From assembly GCA_914767715.1 (NCBI GenBank), contig OU612067.1, forward strand, positions 11,842,001 to 11,906,000: a DNA stretch of 64,000 bases, given 5' to 3'. This document shows positions 49,801 to 58,745 of this stretch, piece after piece. The position numbers and the translations under genes were made by a program. The notes below the pieces were generated by a model that did no database searches, was not told where the DNA came from, and saw nothing but the letters and a program-made list of their open reading frames with translations. Positions within the stretch are counted from its first letter, which is position 1. Each line of letters opens with the position of its first letter. This DNA comes from Membranipora membranacea (Eukaryota > Bryozoa > Gymnolaemata > Cheilostomatida > Membraniporidae).

Positions 49801-52800
49801 TGGACAAGAAAAGTGAAATTGACTCTTTAGTGTTCAATAACACTTTAGTAACAGATGAAAAAGAGATCGCTAATACATTTAACACCTTCTTCACGTCAAT
49901 TTGCTCTCAACAGAAACTGGATGTCAAGGATGCATGTCAACATATGACGTATAAAACTCCTCTAACCAAGTTTGAATTTACTAAAATTTCAACGGAACAA
50001 GTACGTCGCAAACTTCTTTCAATGTCGCCAAAAAAGAGAGGAGGTGTTGAAAAAATTCCAACTTTTATATATCAAATCTTATCAAACATTATTGCTTTAC
50101 CTATAACAACTCTCATCAATGAAAGCTTTCTCACAAAAAGTTTTCCTAGTTCTTTAAAAATGGCATTGGTTACACCTATCTTCAAGAAAGGTGACCATAC
50201 AAATCCCTCTAATTACAGACCAATTTCTTCACTGCCAATTATGTCTAAAATCTTTGAAACATTTATTAATGACCAACTGTCTACATTCCTTACAAGTCAT
50301 AAATTACTGAATATTAGACAATTTGGTTTCCGTAAGAGCCATTCTTGTGAGCAGCTTTTACTCAGTCTTCTAGATGCCTGGAAATCAAAACTTGATTCTT
50401 CTTCACCTTGCTATATTTCAGCATTATCATTGGACGTTAGAAAGGCATTTGATTCAGTAAATCATCAACTTTTACTCACCAAATTAAAATATCTCGCTTT
50501 AGCAGAATCTGCTCAATCAATGCTATCGTCCTATTTGGATAATAGATTTCAGTGTTTTAAAGTTGGCAATGCCACATCTGGAGTTCTAAATATTAAAAGT
50601 GGTGTTCCTCAAGGTTCAATTTTGGGGCCATTGCTTTTCAATATTGCCATAAATGATCTATTAGGTAAATTTTCAAATTCATTTGCCTTTGCTGATGATA
50701 CTTTGATTTTTGAGATATCCGATTCTCTAAATGAAGCAATATCAAAATCAGAATCTCTTGTTACAATGGTAACAAATTGGTATTCTGTCAATGGTTTTAA
50801 TCTAAATTTAGACAAAACCCAGTTTTGTGTATTTTCGAACAGAAAGGTTGAAACAATACCTAATCTTGTTTCAAATAATGTACAAATCAAATCAGCAACT
50901 TCAATTAAACTCTTAGGCGTGATCTTGGACCAGCATCTGTCATTGAAAACCTATGTTGAGTCCCTGGTATTTAAATCTAACAGAGTTTTATTCTGTCTCT
51001 CTAAAATTCGAAAATTTGTCAATCCTTCACATCTGCTTCAAGCTTATAAATCGTATGTTCGTCCCATCTTGGAGTATTGTTCTTCTCTGTTATTAAATAC
51101 TTCTGATTACAACTCTAACTTGTTAGAACTTTGTCAAAACAGAGCCATCAGGATAATTCTTGGTACCAACTCATTATTTTCTATCTCAACTGGTCGTGCG
51201 ATTTTGAATCTTTCCACTCTGGGTGACAGGAGGAGGGCAACTTTTGATAGGTTTGTCAAAAATGCCACTCTAGGCAAGAACACCTCATTTTTCATCCTTA
51301 AACTAATCAATTCCTGCAAAATGCACAATAGAGTTTTGCGGTCAGGACGTAGAATAATTAAACCAAAATATAGGACCAAATATGGTAAAACAAGATTTTT
51401 AAACCAATTCATTTCATTTAGTAAAGCGTAATAATATATATCAATCAATCACAAGCATACTGTAAAAATTTTTCTCCCAACTGATTATCATTTCTGTCCA
51501 TATCTATAAATATTATTCTTTCTTTTTTGTTTTGTTTATGAGGTCAAAAAGTTGTTATTTTCCTTTGTTTATGACATACTTATGCATATGAAAACCTCAA
51601 TAAAAACATTATAATAATAATAATAATATTCTGAACTTTTAGTACAAATGTACGAACGATAATGACTGGGTAACGTTCAGTGGTAATGCAGCTGCTCACA
51701 GTGGAAACAGATGTGATTACAGCCCCTATTATTCAGTCTCCTGTAGAGTAAGAGCAAGAAACACCAAAGGGTGGAGTGATGAAGCCTCTGTTGGGTCAAT
51801 AAGAACTTTGTGTGATGGTGAGTATTTCCGAAAATAAACGGTGTGAGAGAAGCCCTGTATTAAACAGACATTGCTTCTTTGAATAAGAGATTGTTTATGG
51901 AGTGACCATCTAGCTTGTCAGAAAATAAATCAACAACTAACAACATGAATGCGACTGAAATGATAAATTGGGTTAAAAGTGTTATGAAGCTTTGGTAGAG
52001 CCTAAATGTATCAGAAAGCAGCAATTACATGAAAATAAAACATATAAAAAGGTTGAGGTACTTGAAAAGATTTGTGTCTGTATTTCAGCTCCAACAAAAC
52101 CACAAGAAGTTCAAATCAAATTTAAGGATGAAAGGAATAATGGAAACAGAAGACGATTAAGATATAGAATCAGTTGGCAGGTATAAAAAAGTTTTAGCCC
52201 ACACTTTGATTTATCGTCAAAGCATTCAAAATAATATTATCAAAATTTATCTATTTTTTTATAAATATTTATGAAACAGTTTAAGACTGTTGTTTGCTTA
52301 ATATCAACAAACTGTTTTACTATTTTGTTAGAACATACATATATATAGAGGTTGAAACTGTTGTAACTGATCGATCTAACAAGCAGTGTAGATTCACCTA
52401 CCCAAATCACCTACCCTGAAATGAAAGCATGCATGATGTTTCATGCTTGATGGATGATTTTGCACGCTCATTCAAATCAATGTGATTCATCAATGTCCAA
52501 TAACCATGTTTCATCGCTGATATAATATTCCAGGATCCTGCTACCCACAACTGCATCAGACTGAGAACCACAAATACATTTCGGGTTTCTTCATCCAATT
52601 TAAATGGCTACGGGCTCAGAGAAGAAAACTTCTTTGATGTGTATGCTGATGGTGATACAGATGTCACTGCAGCTGTTGAGGCTTTCAATAATCGTTACAA
52701 CATATCACTTCCGGAAACAAAAGAGATTACAACACGGCCTATGAGTGAGTGGAATACAATAAAAGAAATAATCTGTTTGTCCTTGTTTGTATTATTTTAG

Positions 52801-55800
52801 AAATATATATTGACATGGACACTGAATCCTGATTTATTGGGTGACTTTAGGGAACACAAAATATAGTTATTGTACAGGGGGTGCAAAACTTAAGCTTTTT
52901 GCAACTGGCTACAGACATGGGATTCACTCATTATCAATTGCTATAATCGATACAACTAGTTCATAAGAAAAACATATCCATGTTGTGTCTCACCATATTT
53001 CACATGATAACTGGGTATTGATCGGACCGTCGGACTATTGATGTTCATGCTGGAAGATAATGTTTCTTTTCTGCAGGACCGCAGACTACTCCTAGAGCCT
53101 TTGGTGTATTTTCAAAGACGTTCAGATGTGTAACTTTGACTTGGGTAGCGCCACAGTACCCGAATGGAAATATCTCACATTACCAGGTTCAAGATTTTAT
53201 TATTTCAGCTTCATGCAACGATCGATTTACAAGTCGGATCAATCCAATTTTGAGTACAAATCAAATCAATGATTGGTCAGTGTCAAGTCTTCTTCCCAAG
53301 CCATCCGCCATTTGTGATGGCGAATTTGTCATCACAAATGGCGGATGGCCTGGGAAGAAGAAAACTCCGTACATTTTGAGAGCTCTCATAACTCCATGCA
53401 AAGCTACTGGCAAGATGTTTTGATGCCACAACTCTTTAATTTAAATTTTTGACTGGTGGCTCTCCTGGCAAGCCCAGCTGTGTCAGCAGTGGTTTGAATA
53501 GATGACAGCATGGATGGAGGTAAATTTTCATAAAGATAGTCACAGTCAGTAAAATTTCTATTCACAAAAGCGAAGCACCATAGAGAATTTACATTTTGTA
53601 TTATCTGTGACCACTGATCTTTTAGCACTAATTTGTCTTTGTTTAATCATCTTCTCACAGTTCAAATGCACAGGAAATGAGACTTGGACTAATATAAGTA
53701 GATCAAGCTTCACTATAGACCACTGTGTTTATGATGCACACACAGAAGTAGACTGTCATATCAAAGCTACAAACCAAATTGGAGACAGTAATGTTGCTGT
53801 GGAGAACACAAAAACCCTCTGCACATGTGAGCAACATTAATAGTTATCAAAATGACAGAACTATTTACTTCAATATATCATTGACTTAAAGTTTGAAAAG
53901 TATAAGAGTATATTTCAGGTGCTTTGTCCTCTTTTGGTATTACCCGTCACTCCTTGTACATAACCCTTATCGTTCACTTAACCTCCCTCAACGATATGAA
54001 GTTTCCACTTTACCACAAGGGGTAAACATGCCAGTAAGCAAGCCATAACCAAATTTCATTCTAAAATAAAATCAGGGGCCCAAACCATTCTTAGTCCGGA
54101 TTTTTATCACCTCTACTGAACAGCCTTAGCTTTCCTTTAACTAAACCAGGCAAAAAGTTAGCAATAAATGACATCATTGTATTAGCAGGGATTTTCGTTA
54201 TCTGGTCTACATTAAAACAATAATGAATTCAACCTGTGTTTCAGACCCAGTGTTACCTGATGATCTTATTAGCTATATTAGTCAGGACATAGATAACTCT
54301 ACAGGTAGACAAAGGAGAAGGATATCATTGAGCCTACCAGTTGATGTGAGAATGAAATATTTGTATTATAGAGGATTTACCGCGTTTTCCAACAGACTCA
54401 ACTTACTTCACCGCAAACACTTTATTTCTTTTGAACTTCAATTCAATTTGTGTGCCTTCAACAAGGTAACCAAAAGAGTAATATTGTGTGGTATATTACC
54501 TTATATGGAATTTGTGTTTTGCTTTTCCTCAATATCAGGATATTGACCCAAAATGTGAGGAGGTCGCAAACGAGGGAATAACATTTGAGGTCATAGAAAC
54601 AGGGATAAAGGCAGGAAATACGGAAGCTGTTACTGATCTAGATGCGGTGGCAATATATTTAGTACGTGTCATGGTGAGGAATGACCAGGGTAACCAGACC
54701 GATACTACTGTTGAATATCCGACTGGAGAACTAGGTAAGCGTAATGGATGTTCCTCTTTCCATATCATCAGCAGGAGCACATGTACTTGTTTCCACTGAA
54801 ACCATTCAGCTGTCCCGGTACATTTATTAATAACTTCAGCTATATTTTCCCAAAAAATAGAACATTCCTCTTTCTGTCTGGCTTGTTAGTGATCATATGA
54901 AGTGATTGAAAGTGCTCATGGGGATTGATAATGATAAAAATTCTATTCTCGTCATTCAACTGTCATAATCAACTTATATGACATCACAGAAACTCAACAT
55001 GGTGGCAATGCCAAACAAAAAGAAAAAAAAAAAGTTTATAATCATTATGATGAAAGCGATTTAGCTTGCGAGAGACCCGTTTCAAGCGAAGAGTGGTGAT
55101 GAATCACAATGAAGCAGGTAGATCATTATGATTTGTCGCGATAAATAAAAAGGGATCTGATGAATGTTAGCCGCAAATGTAATGGTTCTAATTTTCATTG
55201 AACCGTATGTGACCACTATGAGCAGGGAAACAGTACATAAATTGAAAATAAAATTGTTAAGCAGTATACATGGTCTTTTAGGGTTTACGTCACTTAGAAA
55301 TGTACACATATCTTTACTCCTCATCCAAAACGGTCTCACAATGACCATGCAATGACTAAGAGTCATAGAATTCGTTTTAAAAAAATCATTAAAGTTTAAA
55401 AATTTATCATCAAGTTAAAAATTTATCATCAAGTTAAAAATTTATCATCAAGTTAAAAATTTATCAAAAGGTTATCATCAAGTTTAAACAAAAATCGCAA
55501 TGATTCCTCCCTACCGACCTGAGCTGGCACGCTCTAACACAGTAGATTATTTCAGCCATCAAAAGTTCTAGGATTGCTTTCGATACAATTTTAGAAGACA
55601 GTGTTGTCCTTACCAATGAAATTATTATGGAAGAATAAGGTTGGAGGAAAAATTGATCAAGCTTCTGTTATTGACAAAATGTATTACTGTGTTTTATCTA
55701 TTTTATTGTTTTCAGCTCCCTATACAGAACCAGAAATGCAACTTGAGTTCACCAGGTTCTGTGTGGTTTTGAGTTTAAAGCCACCTAACCAGCAGAATGG

Positions 55801-58745
55801 TATTATCATTTACTATGAGGTGTGTATGGGTTACGCTTTTAGCCCATAAGATTAAGCAGCGAATTTCAACCTTGCACAACTATGGCGGTTTCATCATTTA
55901 AACATTGATGGGTTTGCTTCCTTGCGGATGTGGTGGTGTCGGGAAAGGAATTCGACCTCAATAGCTAATGTGCTGTGAAGACCATCTGGAAAACACCTAA
56001 TCTGGTTTTTCATAGGCGATCAAGACTTTCAACATGCCAAGTTTTGTAAAAAACACATAAAAGTCATATCGGTTTGAACTTTCCTTTGTTTCAGTATGGT
56101 TGCTGGGATTCTGGCAAGGTGCAAAATCTGAATCGCACAATCAATGCGTCCAGTCTTATGGATCAGGAAAACAAGACAGAAGTTTGCGGTTTGGAATCTG
56201 CATCCCGCATCGAATGCATGGCCATAGCTGTAAATAGTATTGGACCAAGCCCTAAAGCAGTAAAGGAAGGATACACAGTTTTGGCAGGTAATATCTCTCA
56301 GATTGGAAAGCAGGTATAAGCAGCGACAAACTTCAATTAGTAAAGCTGCGCAGAAGAAGTTACTTTTCGAAAAAACATATCGAGCAAATATTTGTAGCCT
56401 ATATTGATATCACATCCAAACTTTGCAAATATATATCTTCAAACATTGGCTACCTCATCTTTTGAATAATGATGCGTATGATGTAAAGAGTGGCTGCAAT
56501 TAAACTTAATGAAATCATATCACACTGCTTTATTTTTTTAGTGAATACTATCGGAGCACCAGAAATACAATCAATGGATGACTCAACTGGTACTGTAGAC
56601 ATCAGAATATATCCTGTTCAGCCAGTTGATGCTGGAGTTACTATAAGGTAAGAGATAATTTATGCTTTTTAGATTCAGTTTCAGGGCCGGCTTTGTTTCG
56701 ATCAGTAAGGACAAATCGGGGGCAAATCAGAGATAATATTCTATAGATGCAATAGCAAGTATTGGCATAGAAGCTGTTTTTGCTCTTTCTCATCCAAATA
56801 ATATAGTCATCAATGATTTGTAGGCAATATTTGGTTGTGATAAGCCAGAGCAGGAATGGTGCATCACATCGTATCAAAAAGCGAGCACTTCCTGTAGAAT
56901 GCAATGTGGATATGCTATACAACTCCACTGTGGCGTCTGCAACCCACCAGACATGCTATATTACAGCTACATTCAAGGCTGAACAGATGAACAGCAGTGG
57001 TCTGTTGTTTACAATCGGAAATAGAGAAACCAACATGGGCTACTATAACCAGCCACTACTGAAATATCAATCATATACTGTTCATATAGGATATCGTGGC
57101 ATTATTGAGGTTAGTGCAAAGTTGAATTTTACTTTAAACCAAACAAATTAAACAGCAAAGAAAATTCACTCCACTGGTCATACTAATTTAAAAGCTTGTA
57201 ATTTGAAATGTTGATAAGTTGTTGGTTATTTGGCTTGTAGAAAGGGAAATCATTCGAAGAATACCTAATCATATTTCGTTGACTATTTTCCGCTCATATT
57301 GCATATATTATACCAGAATAGCTTTCTGCATTGTCAGTCTCCTTTCAGGGTGTAAAAGAGTTCACACAATTCACAGATTTCACATCATTCCAAGGTGAGT
57401 TAAATTTCATGGGAATTCCAGATTTCGGGACAGCTTGTCTTCCACTGTGTAAAATTGTGGCCAACAGTATCATAAAAATCAGTTTTGTTCATATACAATA
57501 TTTATTCAATAAAATCTGATTACATGTTATGAGTATTTGAGCGTTTCAATATTGCTCAACAATCTCAAGACATCGATAAGGTCAAAATAAAAGCTGTATT
57601 ATGCTGTGTTATAAATCAACAGTTTATTTTGTTATAAATGGTCTACAATGCCCCATGCTTTTACAACAAAGTTCTATCTCTATTATTACTCTTATCATTA
57701 TTAGTTTTGTTATTATTTGATGAAAATAACTTTGTCTTTAATGCAGTTTCGGTTCAGAGGTGTGAAGAACCACCAGCAATTAAAAACGCTCACCGTCTCG
57801 GCTCATAAGAGGACTACAGACTTGGTGCTGAGGCATTCTACCAATGTGACACCAAAATTGTCTCGGGAGAAGGGCTGTCTACCTGCACTGCTACACCCTC
57901 AGGACTGGACTGGTCTGAAAACACTCTTGTTTGCAAAGAGCAGGATCTTGGCAAGTGTTCAACTATAGAGCGTTTTTTTCTCCAGCAATTCGAATTATTG
58001 TGTGGTAGCACCATACTGTTATAAGAAGAGATCTCATGCAGATATTATTCATAAAATATATATATTGAGTTTGGGATTGCAACTGTAATTGAGTTACTGA
58101 TTGTAACTAAATGATTTTGTAACATATTCTGAAAGATTTGGCAATCACATAACTGGTGAGAAATCATTTCAGATACAAGGTTTTATTTTTCCTATTAAAG
58201 CTTTCAAAACAAAGTGGCAAATACTGAGCGCAAACATATTGAATCATAATTGCAAGTAATTTAAATAAAACAGTTCTATTTCTTAATGATTTCACTGCAG
58301 TAGAGTCACTCGTGATTATGGTGCATTTGATTGATTTATGATTCTTCTCTCCACAGTTCCAATCCTGGTCGGAGTTATCGTCCCAGTATTGGTTATTGTT
58401 GGGATACTCGTGCTTGTGGTGTATCTGAGGAGAAGAAGAGTACCACAACAGTCCGTTCCTGAGAGAACCACTGGGCAGCTATCTAATGGACCGGAAATGA
58501 GAGGTCATGATGAAATAACTTATCCTCCGACCTATGAGGATATATAATTGAGATTCAGTGCTTTCTCCAACACAGAGTATGCAGAAGTTGCAGACATTAA
58601 AGGGGAAAAAGAAATGAAAAGATGTATGAAAACTTTAAACCAACCAGTCAAAAGAAACAGAATCAGTATGAGGCGCTCCAACTCCCAACTGGTCCAGATT
58701 CGTCTGATGATGATCACCTTTATGCAAAGGCCCAACCTAAGTAGT
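36137..58745 (+). CDS. receptor gene copy B: fucolectin head, ~12 FN3 modules, RPTP-like region, sushi, TM, tail
   Basis: About 29 exons with consistent splice sites encode a large type I membrane protein. Order: fucolectin-type F5/8 domain (2 exons), FN3 modules (2 exons each, phase 1 outside, phase 0 inside), a membrane-proximal region like that of receptor tyrosine phosphatases (3 exons), one sushi exon, and one transmembrane/tail exon. FN3 modules alternate between a Cys-rich type A and a type B, so growth was by a four-exon cassette. A surface recognition or adhesion role is inferred from domains only. Lesions: FN3-1 lacks its first half, the first half of FN3-6 has a frame-breaking deletion, TAA at 57806 interrupts sushi, TAA at 58545 cuts the tail, and a later frame shift follows. 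No catalytic phosphatase or kinase domain is present. It is probably a recently decayed gene; a secreted form ending in the sushi domain is the alternative. Confidence 0.75.
38079..38241 (+). CDS. FN3-1, second-half exon only
   Basis: Starts in phase 0 after TTTCTAATAG with YRC and ends in phase 1 at CAG/GTAAAA, like other type A second halves. The preceding exon ends in phase 1, so the splice does not join in frame. No first-half exon is visible in the 264 bp between them. The half-domain is either orphaned by deletion or its partner is absent from the assembly. Confidence 0.7.
38648..39369 (+). CDS. FN3-2 (type A), exons 38648-38763 and 39204-39369
   Basis: First half PQVRPRNVGLTAP with a central Cys, ending IIYQ. 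Second half begins YMC and holds CQIRAHN and an Asn-rich turn. It is nearly identical in its first half to FN3-4 (PQTRPRNVGLTAPVDNCVQ), evidence of cassette duplication. The second exon follows an 11-bp minisatellite. Confidence 0.85.
38865..38985 (+). repeat. short dispersed repeat, copy 1
   Basis: Resembles 60670-60780, sharing TAGCCAGTT and a GAGG-TTTGTTTGTGCAGCCCAT-like block. Intronic in copy B. Confidence 0.5.
39050..39190. repeat. 11-bp minisatellite (TTGTGAATATG), ~13 copies
   Basis: Imperfect tandem units of TTGTGAATAT(G/C) fill the intron end and stop 13 bp before the first base of the exon at 39204. The branch point and pyrimidine tract must lie in or after it. Confidence 0.9.
40252..40753 (+). 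CDS. FN3-3 (type B), exons 40252-40349 and 40540-40753
   Basis: First half opens PDKV and ends GRLRWKYTVTWQ; second half opens NPINIKCA and ends in a VKVYNNDGISSSEK strand. It matches FN3-5 closely. Phases are 1-0 and 0-1. Confidence 0.85.
41118..42459 (+). CDS. FN3-4 (type A), exons 41118-41233 and 42288-42459
   Basis: Close duplicate of FN3-2 in both halves (NVGLTAPVDNCVQ; second half YQC then CGYSAYQMVTC). Its second half carries an enlarged Asn/Ser run coded by AAC/AAT/AGC repeats. The intron between halves is ~1 kb. Confidence 0.85.
42915..43391 (+). CDS. FN3-5 (type B), exons 42915-43009 and 43181-43391
   Basis: Near duplicate of FN3-3: PDKVRS, NGRLRWKYTVTWE, then NPINIKCARI and a VRIYNNEDYVSSEE strand. 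With FN3-4 it forms a copy of the FN3-2/FN3-3 pair. Confidence 0.85.
43496..43522 (+). other. GC-rich hairpin followed by T-run in an intron
   Basis: GCCGCCAC (43496-43503), 5-base loop, GTGGCGGC (43509-43516), then six T. It has the exact shape of a bacterial intrinsic terminator in otherwise AT-rich intron DNA. In a nuclear intron it has no obvious function. Confidence 0.8.
43747..44151 (+). CDS. FN3-6 (type A), exons 43747-43831 (damaged) and 43998-44151
   Basis: The first-half exon is 85 bp, against 104-116 bp in the other type A modules. It starts PQTKPQN in one frame and ends SWNPPAYL...EVTYK in another, so about 25-31 bp are missing near 43772-43785 and the reading frame changes. The second half (HNCNSNGW; TCLLKAINNVGDSS) is intact. 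Splice sites are normal. Confidence 0.75.
44423..46145 (+). CDS. FN3-7 (type B), exons 44423-44514 and 45938-46145
   Basis: First half SSSPRNIIFTDQ...RRKYSVGWT; second half EPEVINCQSLRSSNKY, ending VTVGVTATNNQNFVSTE. Phases as for the other modules. The 1.4-kb intron between the halves holds no further exon. Confidence 0.8.
46819..51817 (+). CDS. FN3-8 (type A), exons 46819-46928 and 51643-51817
   Basis: First half PQKAPTMM...CITMTWNPPLHPNGELQYYQ; second half YKCTNDNDW, CRVRARNTKGWSDE. The halves are separated by a 4.7-kb intron that contains the LINE. The second acceptor (CTGAACTTTTAG) is short because the LINE tail ends ~10 bp upstream of it. Confidence 0.85.
47261..47295 (+). other. hairpin in the LINE 5' region
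   Basis: ATCGAGTTG at 47261-47269 and its perfect complement CAACTCGAT at 47287-47295 lie ~30 bp before the ORF1 start codon. Confidence 0.75.
47323..48541 (+). pseudogene. LINE ORF1, one frame break
   Basis: Two frames, 47323-47844 and ~47850-48541. Basic N-terminus, then residues ~22-68 resemble the RNase H1 N-terminal/Cauli_VI hybrid-binding fold (YLLYAVPKGKITGLFKNW, VIGI, YKGFNDLESAKQYL). A heptad-like coiled coil (LDQITKLITRVDALENI) follows. After a frame change near 47845 there is a region with an RRM-like strand (SFVIYDLQP) and a basic domain. No CCHC knuckle was seen. Nucleic-acid chaperone and RNP formation are the family roles. The last codons overlap the ORF2 start. Confidence 0.8.
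48534..51431 (+). CDS. LINE ORF2: APE endonuclease and reverse transcriptase, intact
   Basis: 965 codons without interruption. Endonuclease, residues ~45-270: HHNVRSL, VNETWL (catalytic Glu), LLGDFNINW (Asp/Asn), LLDHIYAS, and SDHYATF (closing Asp/His). RT, residues ~480-800: VTPIFKKGD, YRPISSLPIMSKIFE, FGFRKSHSCEQLL, LDVRKAFDSVNH, SGVPQGSILGPLLFN, FADDTLIF (catalytic pair near residue 719) and LGVILD. Its ATG overlaps the ORF1 stop in ATGATTAA. All visible catalytic residues are present, so the protein could be functional, but ORF1 is broken. Confidence 0.95.
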   Translation: MINTNVSGNNVFDTNLFYHRKLWNDIDCLADQNFRPNYFNESNQRIRILHHNVRSLLKRFSFFESLNLNESVDIFSVNETWLRPEIPDSLVTLPGFSIVRSDRNSTLKSRAGGAAIFVSSKLSFSVLDKPKDRLSDFCDSVWIEINFSHKPTIVSSIYLPPDVKKSDFIECLIEVLNMRELKGKQVVLLGDFNINWNQNTREKISIRIGLDVFNLEQKVTGVTFCSFKGNESLLDHIYASKNLEVEKSGILTCDRTVSDHYATFVILKVSKIIRPRRKLIHFRNFKSIDNIAFFNHAKSLPILQLCSDTSRSLDERIDLFDSLITNLLNNHAPIMTRRIRHHENPWMNSSLLRLIRFKNQTYKSIFKSPKNQNIQPSTLDDFRKLKSYTLNQIRKAKKYYYIHKLNDSKSSFYQTCGTLLGKVDKKSEIDSLVFNNTLVTDEKEIANTFNTFFTSICSQQKLDVKDACQHMTYKTPLTKFEFTKISTEQVRRKLLSMSPKKRGGVEKIPTFIYQILSNIIALPITTLINESFLTKSFPSSLKMALVTPIFKKGDHTNPSNYRPISSLPIMSKIFETFINDQLSTFLTSHKLLNIRQFGFRKSHSCEQLLLSLLDAWKSKLDSSSPCYISALSLDVRKAFDSVNHQLLLTKLKYLALAESAQSMLSSYLDNRFQCFKVGNATSGVLNIKSGVPQGSILGPLLFNIAINDLLGKFSNSFAFADDTLIFEISDSLNEAISKSESLVTMVTNWYSVNGFNLNLDKTQFCVFSNRKVETIPNLVSNNVQIKSATSIKLLGVILDQHLSLKTYVESLVFKSNRVLFCLSKIRKFVNPSHLLQAYKSYVRPILEYCSSLLLNTSDYNSNLLELCQNRAIRIILGTNSLFSISTGRAILNLSTLGDRRRATFDRFVKNATLGKNTSFFILKLINSCKMHNRVLRSGRRIIKPKYRTKYGKTRFLNQFISFSKA
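52089..52744 (+). CDS. FN3-9 (type B), exons 52089-52180 and 52534-52744
   Basis: First half PTKPQEVQIKF...LRYRISWQ; second half DPATHNCIRLRTTNTF, ending VTAAVEAFNNRYNISLPE. All phases fit. Type B by its RLRYRISWQ closing and C-x-R opening. Confidence 0.85.
53077..53826 (+). CDS. FN3-10 (type A), exons 53077-53186 and 53661-53826
   Basis: First half PQTTPRAF...CVTLTWVAPQYPNGNISHYQ with a weak donor GTTCAA; second half FKCTGNETW, CHIKATNQIGDSN. The intron contains a 32-bp near-perfect hairpin (53288-53361). Confidence 0.8.
53288..53361. other. 32-bp near-perfect hairpin in an FN3-10 intron
   Basis: Left arm 53288-53319 and right arm 53330-53361 are reverse complements with one mismatch, separated by a 10-base loop. 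The size is compatible with a miRNA-like precursor or a small fold-back element. No target duplication was noticed. Confidence 0.85.
54245..54734 (+). CDS. FN3-11 (type B), exons 54245-54345 and 54539-54734
   Basis: A divergent type B module: first half PVLPDDLISYIS...RQRRRISLSLPVD with donor GTGAGA; second half DIDPKCEEV, LVRVMVRNDQGNQTDTT. Phases fit. Confidence 0.75.
55392..55486. repeat. 19-bp tandem repeat, ~4 copies
   Basis: Tandem AAGTTAAAAATTTATCATC units in an intron, with a broken last copy. Confidence 0.85.
55716..56287 (+). CDS. FN3-12 (type A), exons 55716-55819 and 56095-56287
   Basis: First half PYTEPEMQLEFTRFCVVLSL, ending IIIYYE; second half YGCWDSGKV, IECMAIAVNSIGPSPKAV. 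This is the last standard FN3 module before the membrane-proximal region. Confidence 0.8.
56542..57394 (+). CDS. copy B membrane-proximal RPTP-like region, exons 56542-56647, 56824-57109, 57349-57394
   Basis: Exon 1 (FN3-like start, IGAPEIQSMDDS, phase 2 end) joins to an exon with YLVVISQS, a basic RIKKRALPVEC site, CYITATFKAEQ, FTIGNRE...GYYNQPL and YTVHIGYRG. A 46-bp linker exon follows. The order matches the region before the membrane in receptor tyrosine phosphatases such as the MAM group, where a convertase cleaves at a dibasic site; here the site reads K-K-R with Arg at P5. Cleavage is inference. Confidence 0.75.
57747..57950 (+). CDS. copy B sushi/CCP exon with in-frame TAA and GC donor
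   Basis: 204 bp, phase 1 at both ends. It has four Cys (QRC, FYQC, STC, LVC) and LDWS as in CCP domains. TAA at 57806-57808 stands where copy A has TCA. The donor is GCAAGT rather than GTAAGT (copy A has GTAAGT), a GC-AG intron by inference. Confidence 0.85.
58357..58745 (+). pseudogene. copy B transmembrane helix and degraded tail
   Basis: After acceptor TCTCCACAG: a helix PILVGVIVPVLVIVGILVLV, stop-transfer RRRR, and a tail with PPTYEDI followed at once by TAA (58545-58547), where copy A continues with GAA. Downstream homology to the copy A tail persists (FSAFSNTEYAEV, then QNQYEALQL and DDDHLYAKA in another frame), so a frame shift near 58610-58660 has also occurred. Confidence 0.8.

Larger units (their letters stand above)
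47245..51630 (+). mobile_element. CR1/L2-like non-LTR retrotransposon, near full length
   Basis: Contains a short 5' region with a 9-bp hairpin, ORF1 and ORF2, a 3' UTR with AATAAA near 51598, and a tail of ATA/AAT microsatellite rather than poly(A). An endonuclease of the APE type and a microsatellite tail point to the CR1/L2 group. The 5' end is estimated; target duplications were not resolved. Inserted in sense orientation in the FN3-8 intron. Confidence 0.9.
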
